A stretch of DNA of 64,000 nucleotides, from the NCBI RefSeq assembly GCF_003385515.1, contig NZ_QNVT01000001.1, forward strand, positions 186,001 through 250,000, read 5' to 3'. The notes under the pieces are model-generated. The model did not search any database. It was not told the origin of the DNA and was given only the letters and a program-made list of their open reading frames with translations. A program made the translations under genes and the position numbers. Each line of letters opens with the position of its first letter. Within the stretch, counting starts at the first letter, position 1. Shown here piece after piece: positions 8,838 to 16,507 of this stretch. The stretch comes from Chryseobacterium pennae (GTDB taxonomy: Bacteria > Bacteroidota > Bacteroidia > Flavobacteriales > Weeksellaceae).

Positions 8838-8859
8838 TTTTTTTAAAAAGAAATGTGAA

Positions 8860-9159
8860 ATGAAATTCTGGAGTATTATTGTATTAACGTTTTTTCTGAA
8901 TTTTACAGCGCTTCCAAGCATAGCTGCGGTTGCGGGCTGGGATATTCTGAGAACGAATATAATAGTAAATGAAGAAGAACCGCATTCTCACCCGTCCTCA
9001 TTTATTGTTTACGAAAAGACTATACCCAAGCCTTTGGATGTTTTCGATTATCTGAAATTTTCCGAGCCAGATCCTCAGGCTATGTCTTTTGTGTTGATAG
9101 ATGATTCCTTTCATCTATCCCCTTTACTTACCATATTTTCTCCGCCTCCGGAAGCTTAA
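8860..9159 (+). CDS. Small secreted or anchored protein of unknown function
   Basis: A 99-aa protein with an N-terminal signal peptide (hydrophobic to about residue 22, likely cleaved after IAA), then an acidic mature part containing EEPHSHPS and ending in SPPPEA. I do not recognise the family. It starts 22 bases after the carbonic anhydrase stop, so it should be co-transcribed. The His/Glu patch could bind a metal, but nothing in the sequence proves that. Its placement between a carbonic anhydrase and a SulP transporter is the main clue to its role. Confidence 0.65.
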   Translation: MKFWSIIVLTFFLNFTALPSIAAVAGWDILRTNIIVNEEEPHSHPSSFIVYEKTIPKPLDVFDYLKFSEPDPQAMSFVLIDDSFHLSPLLTIFSPPPEA

Positions 9160-9305
9160 TTTTTAAAGTAGTAGTTAGATTTTATAGTTATTCATGCCTT
9201 CCAGGTACTGAATAAGCTGTGTATGCTTTGAAAATTAAATTTCCAATCTTTTATAATTGATTATTTAGGAATAAATCAATCGGTTATAATATTTCAAAAA
9301 ATATC

Positions 9306-10898
9306 ATGAAAAAAACATCATTATTAGGAGGAATCAAGGAGAATTTCCCTTCCGGGCTCGTTGTATTCTTAGTAGCACTTCCTTTGTGCTTAGGAATCGC
9401 TCTGGCATCTGGGGCGCCACCATTATCCGGGGTTATTTCCGGGATTGTAGGTGGTCTTGTCGTAGGATTCCTTAGTAATTCAAACATATCGGTTTCCGGG
9501 CCTGCTGCAGGTCTTACCGCTATTGTACTTACTGCGATCACTGATCTTGGAGCGTTCGAACTGTTCTTATGTGCAGGGATCATTGCCGGCCTCATCCAAT
9601 TGGTTTTAGGCTTTGTAAGAGCAGGCAGTATTTCCAATTATTTCCCCAATAACGTTATTGAAGGAATGCTTGCCGCGATCGGTATCATTATTATTTTAAA
9701 ACAAATTCCCCATGCCTTGGGATTCGATAAAGATTATGAAGGGAACCAGTCTATTTTTAGTAATGGACTGAACTTTGGCTATTTCACAGAACTTTTCGGA
9801 GCTATTCATCCGGGAGCTATGATTGTAACGGCAATATCTATAGGAATACTTATCCTCTGGGATAAAATTCCAAGTCTTAAAAGAATGAAAATGCTTCCCG
9901 GAGCTTTAGTAGCCGTACTAGCCGGAATATTATTGAATGAACTATTCAAATTATCAGGAAGTGCTTTGGCTATCAGTACGGAACATTTAGTATCATTACC
10001 TGTTCCACAAACGCTGGATGACTTTAAAAATCTGATTACAATGCCTGATTTCGGAGGTTTCACCAATCCTAAGGTATGGATCGTAGGAGCAACTATTGCC
10101 ATTGTAGCTTCTATTGAAACTCTACTTTGTATTGAAGCTTCAGACAGACTAGACACACAGAGAAGAATTACAGACACCAACCTTGAGCTTAAGGCACAGG
10201 GTATAGGAAACCTTATAAGTTCATTTATCGGAGGGCTACCAATGACTTCTGTAGTGGTAAGAAGCTCTGCCAATGCCAATGCAGGAGCAACTTCTAAAGT
10301 ATCAGCTATGATCCACGGTGTTCTTTTATTGGTTTGTGTATTAACGATCCCTTTCATCCTGAATATGATCCCGTTGGCAACTCTTGCCGCCGTGTTGATC
10401 CTGGTAGGATATAAACTGGCAAAACCTGCTACCTTCAAACATTTCTGGCATCTTGGAAAATTCCAGTTTGTACCATTCGTAGCAACGGTTGTAGCAGTTG
10501 TAGCAACAGACCTGTTAAAAGGAGTGGGAATTGGCCTTGCCATCTCTGTTTTCTATATTCTTCAGGGAAATATGAAAAGAGCTTATTATTTAAGCAGAGA
10601 AAAGCTGGATGATGCTGATGGAATCAAGATTAAACTGGCTGAAGAAGTTTCTTTCCTGAATAAGGCAGCTATTAAAAAAACGCTGAAAAACATTAAGGCT
10701 AATTCCAATGTTATCATTGATGCCAGAGAAACATCATACATTGCTACCGATGTATTGGAAATGATTCAGGATTTTGCCAATATCCGTGCAAAGGAAGAGG
10801 ACATCACTGTAGAGTTGCTGGGCTTTAAAACTTCATACAGAGATTATGAAAGAAGCCAGGATTCTCACATTTTAATTACTCATAAAAGAGCAATGTAA
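9306..10898 (+). CDS. SulP-family inorganic anion transporter with STAS domain
   Basis: A 530-residue SLC26/SulP transporter. Residues 1 to about 420 form the membrane domain, with the family signature region near the start (ALPLCLGIALASGAPP) and VSGPAAGLTAIV. Residues about 430-530 form a C-terminal STAS domain. SulP proteins carry sulfate, bicarbonate or other anions. Flanking carbonic anhydrase genes on both sides argue for bicarbonate, as in BicA-type carriers (inference from context). Confidence 0.92.
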   Translation: MKKTSLLGGIKENFPSGLVVFLVALPLCLGIALASGAPPLSGVISGIVGGLVVGFLSNSNISVSGPAAGLTAIVLTAITDLGAFELFLCAGIIAGLIQLVLGFVRAGSISNYFPNNVIEGMLAAIGIIIILKQIPHALGFDKDYEGNQSIFSNGLNFGYFTELFGAIHPGAMIVTAISIGILILWDKIPSLKRMKMLPGALVAVLAGILLNELFKLSGSALAISTEHLVSLPVPQTLDDFKNLITMPDFGGFTNPKVWIVGATIAIVASIETLLCIEASDRLDTQRRITDTNLELKAQGIGNLISSFIGGLPMTSVVVRSSANANAGATSKVSAMIHGVLLLVCVLTIPFILNMIPLATLAAVLILVGYKLAKPATFKHFWHLGKFQFVPFVATVVAVVATDLLKGVGIGLAISVFYILQGNMKRAYYLSREKLDDADGIKIKLAEEVSFLNKAAIKKTLKNIKANSNVIIDARETSYIATDVLEMIQDFANIRAKEEDITVELLGFKTSYRDYERSQDSHILITHKRAM

Positions 10899-10945
10899 GC
10901 TCTACTAATTTTTTAAACTTTAACTCAACAAACAATTACAATTAT

Positions 10946-11581
10946 ATGAAAGCACATACATACGAAACTCAGTCTACTATTACTCCTGAAAAAGCATTAG
11001 AATTTTTAAAGGAAGGAAACCAAAGATTCGTGAATAACCTTAAAGCCAACAGAGACCTTCTTGAGCAGGTAAATGCTACCCGTGAAGGACAGTGGCCTTT
11101 TGCAGTAGTATTAAGCTGTATAGACAGCCGTACTTCTGCAGAACTGATCTTCGACCAGGGATTGGGAGATGTTTTCAGTATCAGAATCGCCGGTAATTTT
11201 GTGAATCAGGATATTCTGGGTTCTATGGAATTCGGTTGTAACGTTGCAGGCTCTAAGCTGATCGTAGTTCTAGGACACACTAAATGCGGAGCTTTAAAAG
11301 GAGGCCTTGATGCAGCTCAGATTGAAGGAATGGGAATGGATAATCTAAACCACTTGATCAATCACTTCAACCCGATCATTAATGATATTATTGAAGAAAA
11401 TGAAGAACGTTCTTCAAAAAACAGTTCCCTTTTAGAAAGACTGAACCATCAGAACGTAAAGAATGCAATAGAAGATATCCGTAAAGAAAGCTCAACTCTT
11501 AAAAGACTTGAAGAAGAAGGTAAAATTAAGATCATTGGAGCTAATTACGACGTTGAAACGGGTGCCGTAAGCTGGTTATAA
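10946..11581 (+). CDS. Second beta-class carbonic anhydrase
   Basis: A 211-aa beta-carbonic anhydrase with Cys58-x-Asp60-x-Arg62 (CIDSR), His111 and Cys114 (GHTKCGALKGG). It is only distantly related to the enzyme at 8169: it has the ALKGG form of the His-Cys motif, and between the two zinc-ligand motifs it reads GDVFSIRIAGNFVN where the first has EVFVHRNIANIVN. Two different enzymes either side of one transporter suggest different regulation or partners, not a recent duplication. It follows the SulP gene by 47 bases and ends before a strong hairpin. Confidence 0.93.
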   Translation: MKAHTYETQSTITPEKALEFLKEGNQRFVNNLKANRDLLEQVNATREGQWPFAVVLSCIDSRTSAELIFDQGLGDVFSIRIAGNFVNQDILGSMEFGCNVAGSKLIVVLGHTKCGALKGGLDAAQIEGMGMDNLNHLINHFNPIINDIIEENEERSSKNSSLLERLNHQNVKNAIEDIRKESSTLKRLEEEGKIKIIGANYDVETGAVSWL

Positions 11582-11669
11582 TCCCAACATTTCAGCTAGT
11601 TACAAAAAATAGTATATAAATAGAGCATCGCTCAAATAAATTGATTGGAAATTAATTTAAAACACAGCA

Positions 11670-11704
11670 AAAGGCCATCGGGAATCCGATGGCCTTTATT
11701 TTAT
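11670..11704. terminator. Rho-independent terminator after the carbonic anhydrase block
   Basis: Perfect 12-bp stem (11670-11681 with 11686-11697), GAAT loop, followed by TATTTTAT. It lies between convergent genes and may serve both, though the T-tract is better on the plus strand. Confidence 0.85.
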
Positions 11705-11751
11705 AATCAAAGCTGATGCAGTATTCCGATCAAAAAATATACATCATTTCT

Positions 11752-12315
11752 TTATTTCCCATTAAACCCTGACATTGTATTGCTGATTCCTGCAAATACA
11801 AAGGAAAGGCTGGCTTTTGAAAAAGTTTCAATTCTTTCAGCAAGCTTTTCAGATTCTTCTTCATTCCATGTACCCAATACATAATCTACCTGACGTCCAG
11901 CAGAGAAATCGGCCGATATTCCAAAACGAAGTCTTGCATAGTTTTGAGTCTGCAATACCTCATTGATGTTCTTAAGCCCATTGTGGCCCGCGTCAGAACC
12001 TTTCCCCTTCAATCTCAATGTTCCGAAAGGAAGTGCCAGATCATCCGTTATGATCAGTACATTTTCCAGAGGAATATTTTCTTTCTGCATCCAGTATCTC
12101 ACTGCATTACCGGAGAGATTCATGTATGTATCCGGTTTAAGGACGAAGACTTTTCGTCCTTTATATTTACCTTCTGCCATCCAGCCGAAATTAGCGGTAT
12201 TAAATGACACCTCCAGTTTTTCTGCTATTTTTTCTGCAACTTTAAAGCCTATATTATGTCTAGTATTTTCATATTCTGAGCCTTTGTTTCCCAGCCCAAC
12301 AATTAAATATTTCAT
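11752..12315 (-). CDS. pth: Peptidyl-tRNA hydrolase
   Basis: Releases tRNA from peptidyl-tRNAs that drop off the ribosome. The 187 aa length is normal for bacterial Pth. It has the N-terminal [18 protein letters not shown] with Asn10 and catalytic His20, the [10 protein letters not shown] segment with the conserved Asp, and GHNGLKNI. A housekeeping gene with its own promoter. Confidence 0.95.
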   Translation of the reverse strand: MKYLIVGLGNKGSEYENTRHNIGFKVAEKIAEKLEVSFNTANFGWMAEGKYKGRKVFVLKPDTYMNLSGNAVRYWMQKENIPLENVLIITDDLALPFGTLRLKGKGSDAGHNGLKNINEVLQTQNYARLRFGISADFSAGRQVDYVLGTWNEEESEKLAERIETFSKASLSFVFAGISNTMSGFNGK

Positions 12316-12328
12316 CAGAAATTTTTTG

Positions 12329-12360
12329 CAAAATTAAAACATAAAAAATAAAAAACTCAA
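12329..12360 (-). promoter_or_regulatory. Promoter of pth
   Basis: Minus-strand -7 element TAATTTTG (12329-12336) with TTG at 12358-12360, 21 bases apart, which fits the flavobacterial TTG-N17-23-TAnnTTTG form. The -33 box lies inside the terminator of the upstream lipoprotein gene. Confidence 0.55.
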
Positions 12361-12379
12361 CCTTAAGAAGATTGAGTTT
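12346..12379 (-). terminator. Terminator of the lipoprotein gene
   Basis: 8-bp stem (12353-12360 with 12372-12379). On the minus strand it is followed by a T-rich tract complementary to the A-run at 12346-12357. Confidence 0.7.
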
Positions 12380-12400
12380 AAATATTGTTAAAAAACTATT

Positions 12401-13342
12401 CTATTGTGGTTTATAAATATAGTTTACTCCATAGCCTTTCGTCATATACGTCTGTATGTCATAGGCATAGTTTGTACTCATTACAATCGGCATCGGAATA
12501 TGTGCCGTAAGATCTGTTACAGACCATCTCTTAGGATTGTTAGGAGAAAGAATTAAACTTTCTTTATCATTACGTTTCGTAGATAACAATCTGGAAATTT
12601 TATAAGTAAACGGTAATAATGTGAATGGGCTGATCTGCTCATCATAAACATAATATTCGTATCCGTATTTTTCAACAGGGGCTCCATAAATTTCTCCAGT
12701 AGGACCGGATGCCGGGCCATAAAGTCTAATTACTTTAGATACATTGTCTCCGGCATAAGTATATGCTGTTTTTGAATACTCTGTAAACGCAAATTGAACT
12801 CCCGGAACATCTACTCCTTTTCTCATAATGATACTATCCAGTTTGGTGGTAGCTGCACTATATTTTAAAGCATAAATGTATTTTTCTGTAGCTAATAAGG
12901 TCTGAGGACCTGGCTTAGTGGAAGGAGGAACTGGTAGTGGTCTTCTGAAAACATAGCGGGTTTCAGAAATCGACTGCAATCTGCTATTGTTTCCATAATT
13001 GAATAATTGGCTGTAGGAAACACTGTCTTTATCCAGTTTTCCGTTTCCGTCAAGATCAAGAAAACCTCTGAAGGTAATCTGGCTGATTCTGTCACCACTG
13101 TACATAATATCTGTAATAGAAGCACTGTCAGTGAGCACTCTGGTCACCTGCAGCCCGCTGTACTGATATTCTGCAAGAGTATCTTTAGCTGTAATTTCTC
13201 TATATAAAGCTCGTGGACCACTCAGGCCACCTGTCTGATTCAGATCCAAAAGAGGATTCCCGTCTTCATCCAATAAATTTTTGCACGAATGTATTGACGA
13301 AAAACCTGCAATTAATAAGATAAAATAGAAAATTTGTTTCAT
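12401..13342 (-). CDS. Lipoprotein of unknown function
   Basis: About 313 aa with a lipoprotein signal peptide ending at the Cys in SIHSCKNLL. I start it at MKQIFYF (13342), because the longer form would begin upstream of a -7 element at 13369-13376. The mature part is rich in Tyr and beta-strand-like segments, with repeated stretches such as YSGLQVTRVLTDSASITDI and YAGDNVSKVIRLYG, reminiscent of YD-type repeat lipoproteins of Bacteroidota. A single repeat class cannot be assigned. Probably anchored in the outer membrane or exposed at the surface. Confidence 0.75.
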   Translation of the reverse strand: MKQIFYFILLIAGFSSIHSCKNLLDEDGNPLLDLNQTGGLSGPRALYREITAKDTLAEYQYSGLQVTRVLTDSASITDIMYSGDRISQITFRGFLDLDGNGKLDKDSVSYSQLFNYGNNSRLQSISETRYVFRRPLPVPPSTKPGPQTLLATEKYIYALKYSAATTKLDSIIMRKGVDVPGVQFAFTEYSKTAYTYAGDNVSKVIRLYGPASGPTGEIYGAPVEKYGYEYYVYDEQISPFTLLPFTYKISRLLSTKRNDKESLILSPNNPKRWSVTDLTAHIPMPIVMSTNYAYDIQTYMTKGYGVNYIYKPQ

Positions 13343-13368
13343 TTCCTGGTAATTGATTATTTTTTTCA

Positions 13369-13376
13369 CAAATATA
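13369..13376 (-). promoter_or_regulatory. -7 element (TATATTTG) of the lipoprotein gene
   Basis: Perfect minus-strand TAnnTTTG match 26 bases before the chosen start at 13342. It argues against an upstream start at 13390. Confidence 0.5.
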
Positions 13377-13676
13377 ATTTTTTTTTGCATAAAAATTATA
13401 TGATTATTAATATTCTGATAAGATTAACAAAGATTATCTACCTATTAATTCATATAGGTAAACATCAGATTCTGAGATCCGTCATACGATCTGAAATGAA
13501 TTTTGCTGTTCCGGAAACGTATGACATGAAGCCAGCAACCCGAAAGGAATAATACCAGCGAACATTTTAAGAAAATAGTTTTTTACCATATATTTTAATT
13601 TGTTCAAATATAATTCAATTTTACACAACACAGACCACTTTAACCAACAAATCCACAAACATTACAGCCAATAAAT

Positions 13677-13709
13677 AAAAAAAATCTAAAAACATAACGC
13701 TTTTAGATT
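13677..13709 (-). terminator. Terminator of the tandem secreted-protein operon
   Basis: 9-bp stem (13683-13691 with 13701-13709), followed on the minus strand by a T-run complementary to the A-tract at 13677-13684. Confidence 0.75.
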
Positions 13710-13734
13710 CTTAATTATTATATGAATACAAAAA

Positions 13735-14475
13735 TTAATAAGGTTGTAATACAGATATAGTTAAAACTGACTGTGCCATATCATTACTAAGAGTTGATCC
13801 ATCTACAGCTCTTCCAATTCCCAGTGTGGTATTATTTAATGTTCTGTTGATGCAAGCTACTTTAACAGAATATTTATTTTTTGGCTTAAGGTTCTCAAGC
13901 GTTGCATTAAGATTAAATATTTTATAAGCCCCACTGTCTCCCTGTAATACATCAGTTCTCACTGCTTTAAGTTTATTATCAACAAACACTCCACATGCAA
14001 AACTTGCTGATGCTGTACCGGCATACATTTTTTGGGCAGTGGTTTGAAATGAGAACGTTACCTTATTTGACATATTTGTCACAGAAAAAGTATCCACAGC
14101 CTGGGGTATCACAAGCCAATTAGTCGTTAGGTCATCATTTTCACTGTAAGGTACAGGGTTACCATTAGTATTAAATGAGATTCCCGTTTGATCTGCAACA
14201 GTATTGATCGAAAACAACGACATACTCCCCTGTCCATCAGCTATTTTAATACTTTTCCAGTCATTTGCAGTCATTTCCGAGTTGTTATGAAAAATGTCTC
14301 CGGCATTACCGGCTGACCCTTTAAATAAATCAGTACCAGCAGTTCTTACCTCTTTTCTAACATTAATATCTCCATTTACATCTAACTTATTAACTGGATT
14401 TGCAGTATTAATACCGACTTGAGCGCTCACTAACCCGATAATCAATAAAAATTGAACAAAAAATATTTTTTTCAT
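13735..14475 (-). CDS. Secreted protein with QVGINT head motif, tandem paralogue 3
   Basis: A 246-aa exported protein: signal peptide to about residue 18 (ending VSA), then the head motif QVGINTANPVNKLDVNGD found at the N-terminus of many flavobacterial surface proteins. A variable middle and a C-terminal domain of about 130 aa follow, containing ACGVFVDNKLKAVR and a VKVACINR strand. The C-terminal domain is shared in diverged form with the two upstream paralogues. It is last of three genes, 9 bases after the second. Function unknown; an extracellular fibre- or appendage-like protein is one possibility. It has no T9SS C-terminal domain. Confidence 0.75.
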   Translation of the reverse strand: MKKIFFVQFLLIIGLVSAQVGINTANPVNKLDVNGDINVRKEVRTAGTDLFKGSAGNAGDIFHNNSEMTANDWKSIKIADGQGSMSLFSINTVADQTGISFNTNGNPVPYSENDDLTTNWLVIPQAVDTFSVTNMSNKVTFSFQTTAQKMYAGTASASFACGVFVDNKLKAVRTDVLQGDSGAYKIFNLNATLENLKPKNKYSVKVACINRTLNNTTLGIGRAVDGSTLSNDMAQSVLTISVLQPY

Positions 14476-14484
14476 AATTGGTTT

Positions 14485-15303
14485 TTAATTTATTATCGTG
14501 TTAAATGCTTGTGGAACTTCATATACCTCTACTTTCAAAGATGATTGAGCGATAAAGTTGTTAATATTGGTATTTGTATTTTTTCCTACAGACAATCTCC
14601 TGTTGGGAGCATCCCCGTACGATCCAACCCTTGAACAGGCAACGCTTACCTTATGGTTTCCTTTAGAAAGATTTCCGATTAGTCCAATTTGATTGTGTGT
14701 CATGAAAGGATATTGGGCACTATTAGCCTTTAAGTTATTCTGTCTCAAATTGATCAGCTTATCATCCACAAAAATACCGCAAGCATAGTCTATTGATGTA
14801 TCTGTAGTTCCATTGCTTCCAAAATTTGCCTGTACTACAGTTTCAAACTGAAAATACGCTTTACTCTCAGTACTGAACACACTGATATTCTGTGACAAAC
14901 CAGTGATTTCTTTGAATCCGATAAGGCTACCCAAACTTGTTCCTTTAGTAAAAGTTGCGCCTTTAGAAGCGCTCATATTAGGTTCATCTGAATATGAGAA
15001 ATCAACTCCTAATTTATCCGAAAAGGAATTATTAAAGATCAGATAAAACTTATTCGGTTCATATTCTGGAATACGAAGAGTTTTCCAGATAGGTGCATAT
15101 CCCTCACCTTGGGAAACCAGCAACTGGTCATTATTTCCAATAGAAAGCGTGTTATCTGTCGCATCAAGTACGGCAATTTTATCTCTCAGATTCAAATCTC
15201 CGTTTACATCTAGTTGTGCTTTTGGAGAATCAGTATTAATACCCACCTGGGCTGAGAGCATCAGTCCTGAGGCAAGAAGTATAGTCGAAAATATATTTTT
15301 CAT
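14485..15303 (-). CDS. Secreted protein with QVGINT head motif, tandem paralogue 2
   Basis: A 272-aa protein with a signal peptide (ending LSA), the head motif QVGINTDSPKAQLDVNGD, a linker segment LLVSQGEGYAPIWKTLRIPEYE and the shared C-terminal domain with YACGIFVDDKLINLRQ and KVSVACSRV. I take the ATG at 15303; a GTG one codon upstream is possible. The SQGEGxAPIWKxL linker is nearly identical in paralogue 1, showing recent common origin, while paralogue 3 keeps only part of it. Spaced 8 bases from paralogue 1 and 9 from paralogue 3, so one operon. Confidence 0.75.
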   Translation of the reverse strand: MKNIFSTILLASGLMLSAQVGINTDSPKAQLDVNGDLNLRDKIAVLDATDNTLSIGNNDQLLVSQGEGYAPIWKTLRIPEYEPNKFYLIFNNSFSDKLGVDFSYSDEPNMSASKGATFTKGTSLGSLIGFKEITGLSQNISVFSTESKAYFQFETVVQANFGSNGTTDTSIDYACGIFVDDKLINLRQNNLKANSAQYPFMTHNQIGLIGNLSKGNHKVSVACSRVGSYGDAPNRRLSVGKNTNTNINNFIAQSSLKVEVYEVPQAFNTIIN

Positions 15304-15311
15304 CACTTAAA

Positions 15312-16133
15312 TTAGTTGGATTTATAAGTTACATATTCAATAACATCTATCTTCATATTAGACTCCAGTGTAAACGCATTAGACGCTCCATTGGAACTCT
15401 GAACATCACGGCCTATGGCAAACTGAGAATTTACATTTGAAGTGTTGATTTTTCTACATGCAATTTCAAGTTTTTGTACTCCAACAGGAACATTGAGTTC
15501 TGTATAATTAAGTGTGAAAATATAATCCTGAATACCAGCTTTTGCCGTATTATTGTTAGAAGCTACCCTGTCAGGACGTACGGCAACCAGTTTATCATTT
15601 CTGAAAACAGCGCAAGCAAATCTTACATTATTAGAAGTCGTAGATACCGGTGCCTTCATTTCAACTCCGGTCTGAAACTGATAAGTAAGCCTGTTTTTTC
15701 CATTTTTAATGGTAAAAATATTTTTAAGACCATCAATTTTCACCCATTTACCTTTAGAAGTATCATTGATATCATCCCCAACACTATTTCTGGAGACACC
15801 ATCCCCCTGAATACCGTTAGAAAGTGCTGTAATACCTACCTGATCCGATGATAAATATGAATTGATCAATTTGTACTGTCCCTCTTCCATAAAAGGAACA
15901 TTCAGTGATTTCCAAATTGGAGCATTACCTTCGCCCTGAGAAACCAATACCTGCCCATTCAATCCGGCATTTCCTGCACTCGTTGAAGTTCCGCCTACTC
16001 TGAGTTCTTTTCTTAAGGTGGTTTTGCCGTTTACATCAAGCGTTGATTTTGGCTTCGAGGTTCCGATTCCCACCTGTGCGTGAGCATAGGAGGAAATGAG
16101 TCCAACTACGCAAGTAAATATAATTTTTTTCAT
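15312..16133 (-). CDS. Secreted protein with QVGIGT head motif, tandem paralogue 1
   Basis: A 273-aa protein, first gene of the operon. The start at 16133 (MKKIIF) is favoured over a codon at 16148, because a TACCTTTG -7 element lies at 16146-16153. Signal peptide ends YAHA, then QVGIGTSKPKSTLDVNGK, the linker VSQGEGNAPIWKSL, and the C-terminal domain with FACAVFRNDKLVAVRPD and KLEIACRKI. Paired Cys residues recur in this domain in all three proteins (ACG/ACA and VAC/IAC), possibly a conserved disulfide (inference). Confidence 0.75.
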   Translation of the reverse strand: MKKIIFTCVVGLISSYAHAQVGIGTSKPKSTLDVNGKTTLRKELRVGGTSTSAGNAGLNGQVLVSQGEGNAPIWKSLNVPFMEEGQYKLINSYLSSDQVGITALSNGIQGDGVSRNSVGDDINDTSKGKWVKIDGLKNIFTIKNGKNRLTYQFQTGVEMKAPVSTTSNNVRFACAVFRNDKLVAVRPDRVASNNNTAKAGIQDYIFTLNYTELNVPVGVQKLEIACRKINTSNVNSQFAIGRDVQSSNGASNAFTLESNMKIDVIEYVTYKSN

Positions 16134-16145
16134 AATTAAGGACTG

Positions 16146-16153
16146 CAAAGGTA
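16146..16153 (-). promoter_or_regulatory. -7 element (TACCTTTG) of the tandem secreted-protein operon
   Basis: Perfect minus-strand TAnnTTTG match 12 bases before the start at 16133. No -33 TTG at standard distance. Confidence 0.5.
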
Positions 16154-16423
16154 CTGATTACGAATCGAAAAAATTCCAGTTACAACCCTTAAACCTATAG
16201 AAATAAACACATTACAGCATAGAATTATTTATATGAAAAAGTAGAATTATTTCTACATTACGCCATCAGAAAAACTAAAATAAAATTACACAACACTTCA
16301 AACTACTTCTGCAACGGGCTTTATTCAACAGTCTTTTCTCATTAAAAAGTGACTTTAACCCCATCAAAAAGGGCCTAATTCTCCTAACTATGAATATTTC
16401 GAAGAAAAAACATGATAACAATC

Positions 16424-16464
16424 ACAAAAAAACCATATAAAAAAAACGAATTTTTATATGGTTT
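16424..16464 (-). terminator. Terminator of mfd
   Basis: Stem of about 14 bp (about 16430-16443 with 16451-16464), followed on the minus strand by a run of seven T. Confidence 0.8.
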
Positions 16465-16507
16465 AATAACTTTTGAAGGAAATTTATTAATTTTTAAAAA
16501 CTATATT

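Larger units (their letters stand above)
13343..13734. other. Intergenic region with promoter and terminator
   Basis: 392 bases. It holds the lipoprotein promoter (13369-13376) and the terminator of the tandem secreted-protein operon (13677-13709). A short plus-strand open frame covers 13485-13552 but has no start context. A weak 6-bp inverted repeat lies at 13440-13459. Nothing else is supported. Confidence 0.5.
16134..16507. other. Intergenic region between mfd and the secreted-protein operon
   Basis: 374 bases with the operon promoter at one end and the mfd terminator at the other. The middle (about 16190-16420) is AT-rich and I see no gene, hairpin or repeat in it. Confidence 0.5.

Noticed and set aside
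9806..10543. Long open frame on the minus strand opposite the SulP gene
   Set aside because: Antisense to a well-supported transporter with clear codon and motif evidence; the translation is unlike known proteins.
13334..13552. 72-codon plus-strand frame in the intergenic gap
   Set aside because: Poor composition, no start context, overlaps the promoter of the lipoprotein gene; too weak to list.
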